DNA of 64,000 bases from Dryococelus australis (lineage: Eukaryota > Arthropoda > Insecta > Phasmatodea > Phasmatidae). Below are positions 12,188-21,489 of the stretch, piece by piece. The DNA lies in assembly GCA_029891345.1 (NCBI GenBank), contig CM056998.1, forward strand, positions 170,214,332-170,278,331, written 5' to 3'. Numbering within the stretch: the stretch's first letter is position 1; each line of letters starts with the position of its first letter. The notes under the pieces are model-generated. The model searched no databases, was not told where the DNA came from, and worked only from the letters and a program-made list of their open reading frames with translations. The translations under genes were made by a program, and so were the position numbers.

Positions 12188-12889
12188 AAGAAAGGCGAAA
12201 CACTTTCTTCGAAAAACATACATCGCATTTGACATTGCATTTGAATATATTAGCATAGGCGCATCTGCAGTAAATAGTCTAGCAATGTCCTGGTGGCGAA
12301 TTAATCACGACGTACCCTATTCACAAAAAAATCGCTAAACTAAATGTTTACAGTTGTAAATTTATAGGGATTTTTGTGGTGTGAAAGTACGAATATGTTT
12401 CACTTCAGAGATGTATGTGCCAATCATTGTGTTTAATAGAATTTTCAAATAATATGTAAATATAAATATTTAATATTCTACCTTAATACATCAAATAACG
12501 CGTTGTAATAATTATAAACATGTAAGTTCGCATTGTAAATACTATAGTGCGTACCTATAAGTATAATCAGCGACTTCATAAATATATACAGCATGTTCCA
12601 AATCAGCGTGGAGGATGAATTATCCGAGACAAAGCAATGGTGGAATATTGACGGGGAAGGAAACGAGGACAGGTACAAATAAACACGAATATCACGACAG
12701 CGTCGTTCGCCTCGGTATTGAAAAATACCGTAATGATTTTATGTTCTTCAAATATTGTTTATACCTCGCCAAATGCGTACTGGTATGTAAACCACAATCG
12801 TTGTTTGCAAGCAGGGAGAAAAATTGCGCAAAATAGTTTCGCGGGCAGGAGAGGTGGTGCGAATGCACGAACGAGTGTTTATCGGACCT

Positions 12890-13481
12890 GATGGACGCTG
12901 CCGTGCACGTCCATGGCACCATGCATACTCGTGTATCTATGGTGTGCCCTCGGCCTTTCTGCACGGCGAGTGCTTCCCGCGACCGTTGCGAACACTGTGT
13001 GCTATCGCGGAACTTGTGACGTCACGTGACGCGAGTACAGGCACCTTGGGTAACATTGCCCTGCAGTCTGCTCAGCAAGATGGACGCTGCCGTGCACGTC
13101 CATGGCACCATGCATACTCGTGTATCTATAGTGTGCCCTCGGCCTTTCTGCACGGCGAGTGCTTCCCGCGACCGTTGCGAACACTGTGTGCTATCGCGGA
13201 ACTTGTGACGTCACGTGACGCGAGTACAGGCACCTTGGGTAACATTGCCCTGCAGTCTGCTCAGCAAGATGGACGCTGCCGTGCACGTCCATGGCACCAT
13301 GCATACTCGTGTATCTATGGTGTGCCCTCGGCCTTTCTGCACGGCGAGTGCTTCCCGCGACCGTTGCGAACACTGTGTGCTATCGCGGAACTTGTGACGT
13401 CACGTGACGCGAGTACAGGCACCTTGGGTAACATTGCCCTGCAGTCTGCTCAGCAAGACGGACGCTGCCGTGCACGTGCAT
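12890..13481. repeat. 189-bp tandem repeat, three full units plus a partial
   Basis: Units begin at 12890, 13079 and 13268, and a fourth is cut off about 25 bp in, from 13457. Copies are almost identical (for example one G/A change near 13131). Each unit carries TGACGTCA overlapping CACGTG (first copy 13017-13028), so a CRE-like and an E-box-like palindrome recur every 189 bp. Because 189 is divisible by three, several frames stay open through the array; these frames are a by-product and not evidence of a gene. The near identity suggests recent expansion. Confidence 0.95.
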
Positions 13482-13511
13482 ATTTGGCTGCTTACACTTC
13501 TTCAAACTTTC

Positions 13512-13855
13512 GTCACTTAAGTGAAGACTTTTCTACTACAGGTTCGGAACAAAATGTGATTTCTTATGGAGAGTTTGGCATCGGGGAAATTTCTGCCGCT
13601 AGGTGCGCAGTGTTCCAAAAGGTAACATTTAATTTAAATTTTATACTATGTGGGTTATAAAAGATAGAGATTTTACTTTGGTTACGGAGCTCTTTTATAT
13701 TATATATATGATTATTGCAAGGAATTATTAATTTTTACTAGAAAACAAAGAAAATGTGGTACTTGCCAACACTAGCGCTTATCTAGTAGCGAAAATTTTC
13801 CATTGGCCAAACTTTTAACTTCGATCTTTTCCACGTGTGTAGTAGAAGTAGCCAT
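13512..13855 (+). repeat. Dispersed repeat R1, copy 2
   Basis: The second copy of the repeat at 7005-7345, in the same orientation. It begins right after the 189-bp array and keeps the order of blocks seen in copy 1 with small indels. Confidence 0.75.
13542..13621 (+). other. Exon-like cassette, copy 2
   Basis: An 80-nt segment is bounded by acceptor-like TTTTCTACTACAG and donor-like AAAAG/GTAAC. The same frame as in copy 1 is open, with shared residues FG-G-S--RCAVFQK. Both splice-like borders survive in both copies although the rest has diverged, which is mild evidence for selection or for recent common origin. The product is not recognised. It could belong to an unseen host gene with duplicated exons or to a transposable element. 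Confidence 0.4.
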
Positions 13856-14532
13856 TTTTCAACTAAAATTTTCGTTAAGTAGAGATATACTCATTATATC
13901 CGATTTACATATGATCCTCGTTAACTGAATTTTCGAATTCAGTATTTAAACGTAAAGCTAGTCAATGCTCAGGGAAAATCATTACAGTTATTTTGAAATT
14001 CGACTAATTTTTCTCACATTATTCGTTTCATATATGTAAACGTAATCAAAGGTTCCTCATTGTTTAATAATTTCTGTCCTTAGTGAAAGTACTAATATTT
14101 CTGAAACCGTACAACCTTAAAAATGTATGTGATGATATTCTATGTTAAGCTTTGATTTTTAATGCCCGGTCTTTAAGTTTTATTACGAGTTGTTGTTAAA
14201 AAATTCAAAATAGATGGGATACTTCTCGTTAAATAAATTAACTTAACGTAATATGCGACCGCGGAACGTGAGTTTTTTTGTACTTTGCGGGGCACAATTT
14301 GTTTTTCCACGCGGAGGAAAGTTGAAAGAAACCGTTCTTAACGTAAGGTAATCCCGATAGATATGATGCACTTTTTAATTTATGGCTTTCAAAAATACAA
14401 AATTAATTCTACCCTTAAAAAAACACCGGGAAAAACCAGCCAAGGGTTTCGTGTATTTACAAAATAATTATGAATACAAAATTATGTTGCCAACTTAGTC
14501 AAATTTTAAAAATACAAATACCCTTTTTTTGG

Positions 14533-14590
14533 CCATATCTCCCATAGCGATGGGTGATATGGCCGTGATGAGGTGGGTGATATGGCTTGT
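14533..14590. repeat. Subterminal motifs, left side of pogo element
   Basis: Three copies of a CCATATCTCCC-like motif (one direct, two inverted as GGGTGATATGGC) lie within 60 bp, about 190 bp inside the left end. They resemble the core of the terminal repeat. Subterminal repeats of this kind are bound by transposases in several families, but binding here is an inference. Confidence 0.55.
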
Positions 14591-14849
14591 GGCTTAACAA
14601 TGTTAAACTTCTCAGCTGCAATAGGAAAGGGTTTTCCGAAACGAAATCAATTTAATCTCTAACTAGTATGAACTTTAACTTTAAATTTACTATTGTGTTT
14701 ACTTGTATAGCAAAATAACACTGTTCTTAAAAAAAAATTAATAATATTTAGAATAAATATATATATGCTTCTTCCTTCAACCTTATCACCACCTCTCCAA
14801 ATCACACACTTTAAAAACTGAAGTTTAAAAAGAAAATGTTGGGAACCTT

Positions 14850-16892
14850 TTAGCCACATAAACACCAGACCTCTAAATTAATCCAAAACAGATGAAGATA
14901 TGCAGAAATTGGTAAAGGTTTTTGTAGTTGTTTACACGTATCATATTCATTTTGTTGCTCTTTTTTCTCCAATCTACCACACATATTGCAAATTAAACCA
15001 TACATGGTACATGTTTCATGTAGCCACCTACTACATCTTGTACATATAATCCAATCTGCTCTTAATGAAGTGTCTGCATAGTTCTCGAAACATTCACAGC
15101 ACTCGTCTTCATCAGAATTTTCACTATCTTCTCTTGAAGCAAACTCCACCACAGTACTATCTTCTTCACTAGAAGGTGAATAGTCAAGACTTTTTTTGTA
15201 GTTTGTTTCGATGTACATTTACGTGTCTGACATTTCCTAGACCTATCCGAGCCCTTTGTTAATTTTTTGGTATCCTTTGCAGCAGTAGGTTTTTTCGCAT
15301 CCACTCTCGTCCTCTTCTTGTTTTCTATCACATCAGGATGGGTAACTAGTTGCGCACATTGTTTTCTTGCTTGTCGTTTTCCTGGAGCCCGATTTGGCAT
15401 GGGAGATACTGTATTTAGCAATTCGGTTGGTGTTACATCTTGGCTGGGGATGCATAGAGGCGGAGAAGCAGGAAAAGTAATGACAGTTTTCATCGGTTTG
15501 AAAGCAGAAGTTGTGGAAGGAGATTCAGTGGATGTTGAAGGACATTTTGTAAGTCCGAAGGTAGAATGAGAGTAGGATGTAGCAACACCTGTTCGGAGAG
15601 GTTGTGGGATACCATTACCTTCCTTAGGAAGAGGATCGTCATGGCCACTATCAAAGGCGGCGTCACTTTCTTCAGGAAGGAACTGGTCCATTGGACCAGA
15701 TCCTCGTAAATATGAATAATCTGGAATAGTTGAGGGGTTTAGAGGAACTATCCTTGTAGCCCTGAATCCTGAAACACCATTTTCTACAGTAGCAGCACGA
15801 GACCAAGCACTCTTCAGGAGAACTCCAAAGTGGTGACGTTCAATGCTGGTATGACTTAGCATCCAGTTATTACATGCGTCTGCCCAATAGGCCTTCAGTG
15901 GCTTGAAGAAACTACGATCAAGAGGCTGAAGGTAGTGCGTCGTGTGGCTCGGCAGACACAGAACCGAAATATCATTATCAACAGCTTTTGAAGTATGTTT
16001 GGAGAGTTGATATGCGAACCATGGCCATCCAACAGAAGAAGAAATTTCCCTGCATTCTTGCGTGGAATGAAGTGGTTTTCGAGCCATAAATATGTATTCA
16101 TCTATGTATGCAGATTTCTCCCTCACTGTTATGACTCCTCCAGGCGGCATACTTTCTTCCCACAATGCTTTCTTGTTTACCCCTTTGAAAATGCATTAGA
16201 GTGGTAAAAATGAGCCCTTAGCATTACAGCATGTCACTACAGTAACTGTTTCACCCCTTTCATTTGCTTTTCTTAAATAAATATCTTTGGTGCCTCGTAC
16301 AGCCACAACATGTCCAGGCTCATTCGTTAATGACAAACCCGATTCATCCATGTTGTAGATGTTACCTGGTTTGCACAACAGATCGTATTCTGTCAATGTT
16401 TTCTGCAATAGCTCAAAATAGGCTTTAACTTCTTCCTTGTCCATTCCTTCTGCACGATTATTTGATATGCCTTGAGATTTCCTAACACATAAATATGTGT
16501 TTCTCTTCGTAAAAGACTTGTAACAATCACAGCCTGCTAACCCGGTTTTTGGTGAACCTCTATGCCTTATTCATTGAAAATGCCAAGTTATAGGTGATTC
16601 TTCTAAGGTTTTTCCTAGTTGGAGCGAATCCTGCTGCCAGAAGCTTTTTAACATGGCTAGCAAGCTTCCTTTCAGCGTCTTCCCCTAACAATGGAGGTTG
16701 ACCAAGTTTCCCTTTTATGAAACGCCCGGTAGTTAATCCAGTGCGCAGCGTTTTCTCCGAGATGTTGTTTTCCCTTGCAGCTTTCCTTACTTTTTTTTTC
16801 ATCTCGTACTGCACTAATAGCCTGTGTCCATGCTGCCCGATTACTTTTTCTAGCTCCATACGTCGTAGGCTTTTTCAACCATTTGAACTGTA
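14850..16892 (-). pseudogene. Pogo/Tigger-type transposase with C-terminal PHD-like finger, broken
   Basis: This relic of a cut-and-paste transposase lies on the minus strand. In order: a psq-like helix-turn-helix (about 16880-16740, YGARKSNR..., NNISEKTLRT), a CENP-B-like second DNA-binding part (16560-16740, then GLAGCD...FTKR near 16510), and a DDE_1 catalytic core. The core has the first Asp in YNMDESGL (about 16345), the second in LLLLDGHGSH (about 16020) and the third in LQPLDRSFF (about 15920). A low-complexity basic region follows, then a Cys/His cluster (about 15110-14980) with CxxC, CxxCxxWxHxxC and CxxC spacing like a PHD finger. The 5' border resembles a splice acceptor (TTTTTTTACAG before about 16890), so an upstream exon probably existed. 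Damage: frameshifts near 16800, 16560, 16085, 15985 and 15200, and an in-frame TAA at 16196-16198. The catalytic residues are all still visible. Confidence 0.85.
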
Positions 16893-17690
16893 AAAAAAGA
16901 GAGAGGAAATAGAATTACTTATTAAACTAAGTAGTTTTTTAATATATTTTATACAAAATTAAGAGGACTCTCTACTGTCCCATTTCTTAGACAAAACAAT
17001 AATTTCTTAGTAGCACCCAGAGTAGTGTAACCTGCGACTTATATAAATTGAAAATCATCTAAGTGCTTACAGACACGCACGTCTGTGACTCGTGTCTGCT
17101 TAGTTGTCCGTGTAATCTTGACTGCTTTATAGTACATCGGTAGAAGCATACAGCTGAGTACAGTTTCGCTGTGTATCTTGTACGGTTCAGACAGTGTAAC
17201 CTTGAAGAGAACGTGCGAATGTTCACCGCCGTATCTACTACACAACAAAGGACGTAACTACTTGTCTTTTTCATGAGTACAATTCTTTTTTAAGGACATT
17301 TGTTTCTCTGCAATTGTTTTTATTATAGTCAGTTTCGTTAGAGTACACACAGCAAAGAGTGCCAATTGGCTTTTAATCTATTAGGTGCAGCATGCAATTA
17401 ACTTGCATGACATAAATACTGCGTGGGCATCTAATTTTTTTAAAAATAACATTTACGCACATGGGTACTTGATATTGTTTACATTTTAGTCTTTTGTGTT
17501 TTTTTACATCGTACAACAAATAGTCACATTTTTAAGGCATTCTACTTTAAGTAGGCCTAATGCCATTGTTTAAGTCGCGTTTAAGTAATCAACAAATTAT
17601 ACTTAACGCAAACTGCATTTTACGTTACTAATATCAAGACATAACCTTCTACGTCAGTGTGTTACTGTATATAGATAAACGAAATGATGC
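16893..17690. other. Non-coding 5' part of the pogo element
   Basis: This AT-rich DNA lies between the probable acceptor of the transposase and the right subterminal motifs. It is expected to hold the promoter and first exon or intron of the transposase. No start codon or donor could be singled out. Frames of about 70 residues at 17039-17274 have no recognisable content. Confidence 0.35.
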
Positions 17691-17760
17691 GTCGTATCTC
17701 CATTTCACTAAATGCTTCGTATCTGCCAAATCCATGGGATATACGAAGCAACCCGTAACT
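17690..17760. repeat. Subterminal motifs, right side of pogo element
   Basis: TGCGTCGTATCTCC and TGCTTCGTATCTGCC in direct order, and GGATATACGAAGCA in inverse order, all resemble the right terminal TGCGTCATATCTCCC. Together with the left cluster they make the element ends compound, as seen in transposons with several transposase-binding sites. Confidence 0.55.
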
Positions 17761-18102
17761 GTGGTTTAAGATGGCGGAATATACACGAGAAGGCGTGAAC
17801 ACAAGGTTAGCTCAATACCCTTCGCAACTACACACCACAATTTGCTTCAAATTACAGAAATATGAGATAAAGTAAAATTGAAGTAACACATGATGAAACT
17901 TTCAGTACTTACCTATGGTGAATTGAGGAAGAAAGTGATGTATTATTTTAAAAACAAACTGGAAGTACTCCAAACCACAAACGTACACTCCCGCAGACAA
18001 ATTGCGACTGTTGCGCACGATGACTGCGCACGATGACTGGGCATCAGATCTTTCCTTTTCATGGAATTATGGGACTGCGTCATATCTCCCGGATTTACCT
18101 TA

Positions 18103-19368
18103 ACTATTTTCGTAATCATCAAAATATAGTTTTAGTGCCGCTTGTTCGAAATCCTTAGGCACCGAAGGGTGACGCAGACACACGCATCAGATGCTCTCAT
18201 CGCCTCTGTGCGCACAATAGTAAGCTGGCGTGTGATCTGTCCTTCGGTAACGCTTCTCTGTGTATTTTTCTGTAATCATCGTGTAATAAATATATTATGT
18301 GTTGCCTGCCCGTGTGAAACAGGTTTCTCATACCCAAAAATCATTAGAACAACGGTTTTAGCCATTTTGAGGCTCGCAAAAAATACGCGTACACACGTCA
18401 TACACTTGTTAAATTTTATGCTATTCTTAAGCAGATTCCCGTGAAAAAAAAAATATATATTTTTTAAATGAAACACTCTTTCCGCATATGGCGGAGGTAC
18501 GAAGGGGGAAAGCTGACCATTACGCATGTACCTTGTGTATTTGTATTTAAAAACTATTAAGTGTAAGATGGAAACCAGCAACTGAAACAATTTAAGCTGC
18601 TATTAAAGGGGTTTAAATTACTAAGGGTGGTACGTGTTACTGTAATAGCAGAGGAAGAAGTTCGAGCAAATGGTGATTTTTCCGCTTACATTATGTAGGT
18701 TGCAGAACACGCCAGTGTTACTGTGACAGACGTCATGGGAAAAAAAGTATGCGAACGTAACAAGGAGAGATCGACACGTTTGTGGCGTCGTATATACCGT
18801 GATTAATGATCTCGAATCGCAACGATAGTAGAACGCGTGCCCGCTGTTGGTGAGGCGAATATAACTTGATCAAACATTTATTCCCTAATTATTGTTTATT
18901 TACTTAGACGCTAGTGTTCAGCAAGGTGCGTAAAGGCGAAATCGCAGTTATCTACACTTTTGGATAAAACTTGATGTTACCTTTTTTGATCTTACAATCA
19001 GTTCCAAAGTATGGGAAAGGGCGGACGGTATTGTATGATGTAGAGCAGCGCGCTACGGCGCTCTTTTGAACTAAACCTAGAGCGCTGCGGATTGTCTTGT
19101 ATGAAGGGCCTTTTCATAATCAGTAACTTGTTAACATCTGAAATTACGTTTTGGCTTCGCGATGAATTTCGCTATTCTTCTCCATATGGAGTTATACAAT
19201 GCAAAATAAAGCTATTCAATACATGTTTCTGTGCAGAATGTGTGAAGTCTTATTGTTTGTGTTGGTCAACCTACGTGAGCCCGGAGAAATTTCACTTTTG
19301 TTGTTAGCTAGCCTCAAAATTAAACGATCTTTACGCCTGACCGCTAGTAAAGTGAGTATACAGGATGC
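18103..19368. other. Stretch without a recognisable gene
   Basis: A 100-residue plus-strand frame (18142-18444) and a 104-residue minus-strand frame (18276-18590) overlap, and neither has a domain or repeat match. Near 18012-18037 (just inside the pogo element) a 13-bp unit (TGCGCACGATGAC) is duplicated in tandem. Confidence 0.3.
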
Positions 19369-19879
19369 CAGGTGATTCGTGTATACGGACTGATGCACAC
19401 GAATCTGTGATCAAAACCAAGTAGTAAATACTTTTTGGTAAAAAAAGTGCAAGGCCCCATAGTTCACAAGAAAAACAACATTAAAGTAGATAAATTGACT
19501 TTATTTCACGTCAAACACAGCGTACAGCATCAGCTTACAAAACGTCATAACAGATGTTCCGAAGCTTGCTCTGCCCATAGCAATGCAATTTGCCGCATGC
19601 TGGATGCATGCAGCATCCATGGAGCTTGGCCGCCGGATGCACTCATGGCCATTGCCGTCTCCCTCTACTCGCTGCAGGTTCATCTCCGTATGCATTGCGA
19701 CCGACACATTAGTTGCAGCATTGCCACATCACCTCACCCCTATGTAATTGGAATAACACATGTTACAGTGGTTTTTGGACCTTTTATGTCGTTTTTCTCG
19801 TAAAGGGAGGAGCCTGTCCATGGTTACTTAGTTTTGATCACCGGTTAGTTTGGTGTAGTGCATATTTGCGAATTACCTG
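19369..19879 (+). mobile_element. MITE family M2, copy 1
   Basis: The ends CAGGTGATTCGTGTATACGG and, inverted, CAGGTAATTCGCAAATATGC form terminal repeats of about 40 bp, followed on both sides by GTGATCAAAACYAAGTA. The interior contains GGAGCTTGGCCGCCGGAT, found in inverse orientation at 39667-40158. It is 511 bp, non-coding, and a 122-residue frame through it is fortuitous. Confidence 0.8.
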
Positions 19880-20188
19880 ACATCTTTTATTATTTTCAAA
19901 TGTTATTTAATATGTTGTGAGGTTAATTTAAAGTGTACAAACTATGAAAAAAAAAAAGTGTATAAGTTTAACGCTAGTAAAAATGTTGAGCTAAATGTGA
20001 AAATATAATAGGCCTAGTTTTTATCGGATAGTCCGTAGGTTACCAGCGGAAAATGATTTTGCCAGCCATTCAAAAAGGTCAGAATCCACTGACTTTAGAG
20101 TAACGTTGTTTCCTACCCACGCATTTGTTTCCCAAGATATTTCACTAAAGTTTCTTGCTTTGCATGGGCCTGTGTAATTTGTTACGTA

Positions 20189-21235
20189 CACTGCTGGCCA
20201 TTAAAAATTGCAACACCAAGAATAATGTGAGCTATTACAACCAGGTTTATTGAACATAATACCCGTCATAAACGAGTGACATGATTTCTCTTGCTGCTCA
20301 GTATGACGTTCAGAACACGAGGAAATCAGTTCTGTGTGGCCCCGCCACGAGCGGCAGTAACCGCTGATATACGACACAACATTGAAACGAAGAGACGTAA
20401 TGATATCCTTCCGGAGTATCTCCGCCCACGCTGCTTCGATACGTACCCATGGTTTATCCGTTGTGGTCACGGATGTCATGTGGTAGTTCAGTCGTCCGAA
20501 CATGGATCACACGTTTTTGATGTGCGGGAGATCCGGTGAACGCGCAGGCCAAGGAAGCAGTGTGACATGATAATTCAGGAGCTGTCGGACGATGTGTGCC
20601 ATATGCTGTCGCGCATTGTCCTGTTGGTACAGGACCTCAGGTTGGCCTTGAAGATAGGGGCAGGGGCCTGCAGCTGCCAACATCTCCTCGATGTAGCGGT
20701 TGCTGGTGAGCGCACCAGGTGTGCGTACTAGACGCGAGTGGGACTATAATTCGACGACACGCCACTTCATGACTTCCAGGTGCTGGGCCGGTATGACGGT
20801 GCATAACGCATGACTTGGCCAGACGTGTGTGCCACGGTGCCGCCAGACATAGAGGTGACCATCGTGGTGCTGCCAACAAAAACAGGCGGAGAAGACGATG
20901 ACATGTCATTCGACCCTCCAAGCCCGATGTTCCACACACCATTGCATCCGCAGGCACCTGTGGTGAGCATTCAGTGGCAGCAGCAGTAATGGGCGCCTGG
21001 ACAAGATGTCCTCATACAGCAGACGGTGACGAACCGTGCGTGCGTAGGTTGATGTTCCACCTGCCTGAACTACTGACAGGGCGTTTGATGTGGCTGTACT
21101 GTCCAATTGCCATGCGCACCAGGTGTGTGTGTCGTCGCGCTCGTTGGTGCGACGGGGCCGTTAGCTTCCTGCACGTCGCTCAGGCCGGAACTCCTCGATC
21201 CACGGATCTCATTTCCGCTTCACCGTGGTTGCAAG
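20189..21235 (-). mobile_element. Tc1/mariner-type element, one end preserved
   Basis: One terminal repeat is visible at about 20189-20219 (CACTGCTGGCCATTAAAAAT). A closely similar end is known from Tc1/mariner-type elements of many arthropods (recollection, not a search). The relic transposase runs inward from it on the minus strand. The opposite end was not found, and a SINE begins at about 21235, so this side is truncated or interrupted. Confidence 0.7.
20270..20960 (-). pseudogene. Tc1/mariner-like transposase, catalytically dead
   Basis: Only the C-terminal catalytic part is readable. RYIEEML and the second Asp in YQQDNARQH are near 20600-20690. The landmark LLPWPARSPDLPHIKN follows near 20535-20560, where the family has PIEN or PIEH. 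The catalytic Glu of the DD34E triad is thus Lys, with the expected spacing of 34. A TGA interrupts the next codons where relatives have Trp, and the N-terminal half (20700-20960) needs several frame changes. The frame then continues to near 20201. It is a decayed copy and its product would be inactive. Confidence 0.8.
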
Positions 21236-21486
21236 GGGCCGCGGTGTTGTTGTGGTTAGGCTGTTCGCCTCCAACTTAAGCGAACTTGGGCTCGACTCCC
21301 AGCGGGGTCGCTCCATGATTTTAGAATGTGGTAATTGTTCCGGGCGATGCCTCTGGTTGGCGAGTTTTCTCAAAGATCTTCCGTTTTCACCACTCTTTCA
21401 TTCCAGCGCTTCTCCATTATCATTCGCTTCACCCTCATCGGCTCTCAAGACGTCGATGTTAAGAGCCGCCCAAATCTCTTCCCTCA
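21236..21486 (+). mobile_element. tRNA-derived SINE, copy 2
   Basis: This is the same family as 1516-1765: a tRNA-like head (GTGGTTAGGCTGTTCGCC, then GGGCTCGACTCCC as B box), the body block GTTCCGGGCGATGCC and the tail GGCTCTCAAGACGTCGATGT with AGAGCC. It is inserted at or next to the truncated end of the Tc1/mariner-like element. Near full length. Confidence 0.8.
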
Positions 21487-21489
21487 ATT

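Larger units (their letters stand above)
14346..18100 (-). mobile_element. Pogo/Tigger-type DNA transposon (complete ends)
   Basis: The terminal inverted repeats are AGGTAATCCCGATAGATATG at the left (14346) and, inverted from 18100, AGGTAAATCCGGGAGATATG, about 25 bp with a few mismatches. Each end abuts TA (14344-14345 and 18101-18102), the duplication expected of the Tc1/mariner/pogo superfamily. The element is 3755 bp and carries one transposase relic on the minus strand. Motifs resembling the terminal CATATCTCCC recur inside both ends (14533-14545, 14552-14560 and 14578-14586 on the left; 17694-17704, 17719-17730 and 17738-17748 on the right). The element is no longer autonomous because its gene is broken. 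Confidence 0.85.

Noticed and set aside
12890-13481. Possible CRISPR-like array
   Set aside because: The units are 189-bp direct tandem copies with no spacers, and the DNA is eukaryotic.
12824-13660. 278-codon open frame, the longest by simple reading after the transposase
   Set aside because: It is made by three 63-codon repeats of the 189-bp unit. Other frames on both strands are open in the same way, so openness reflects the period being divisible by three.
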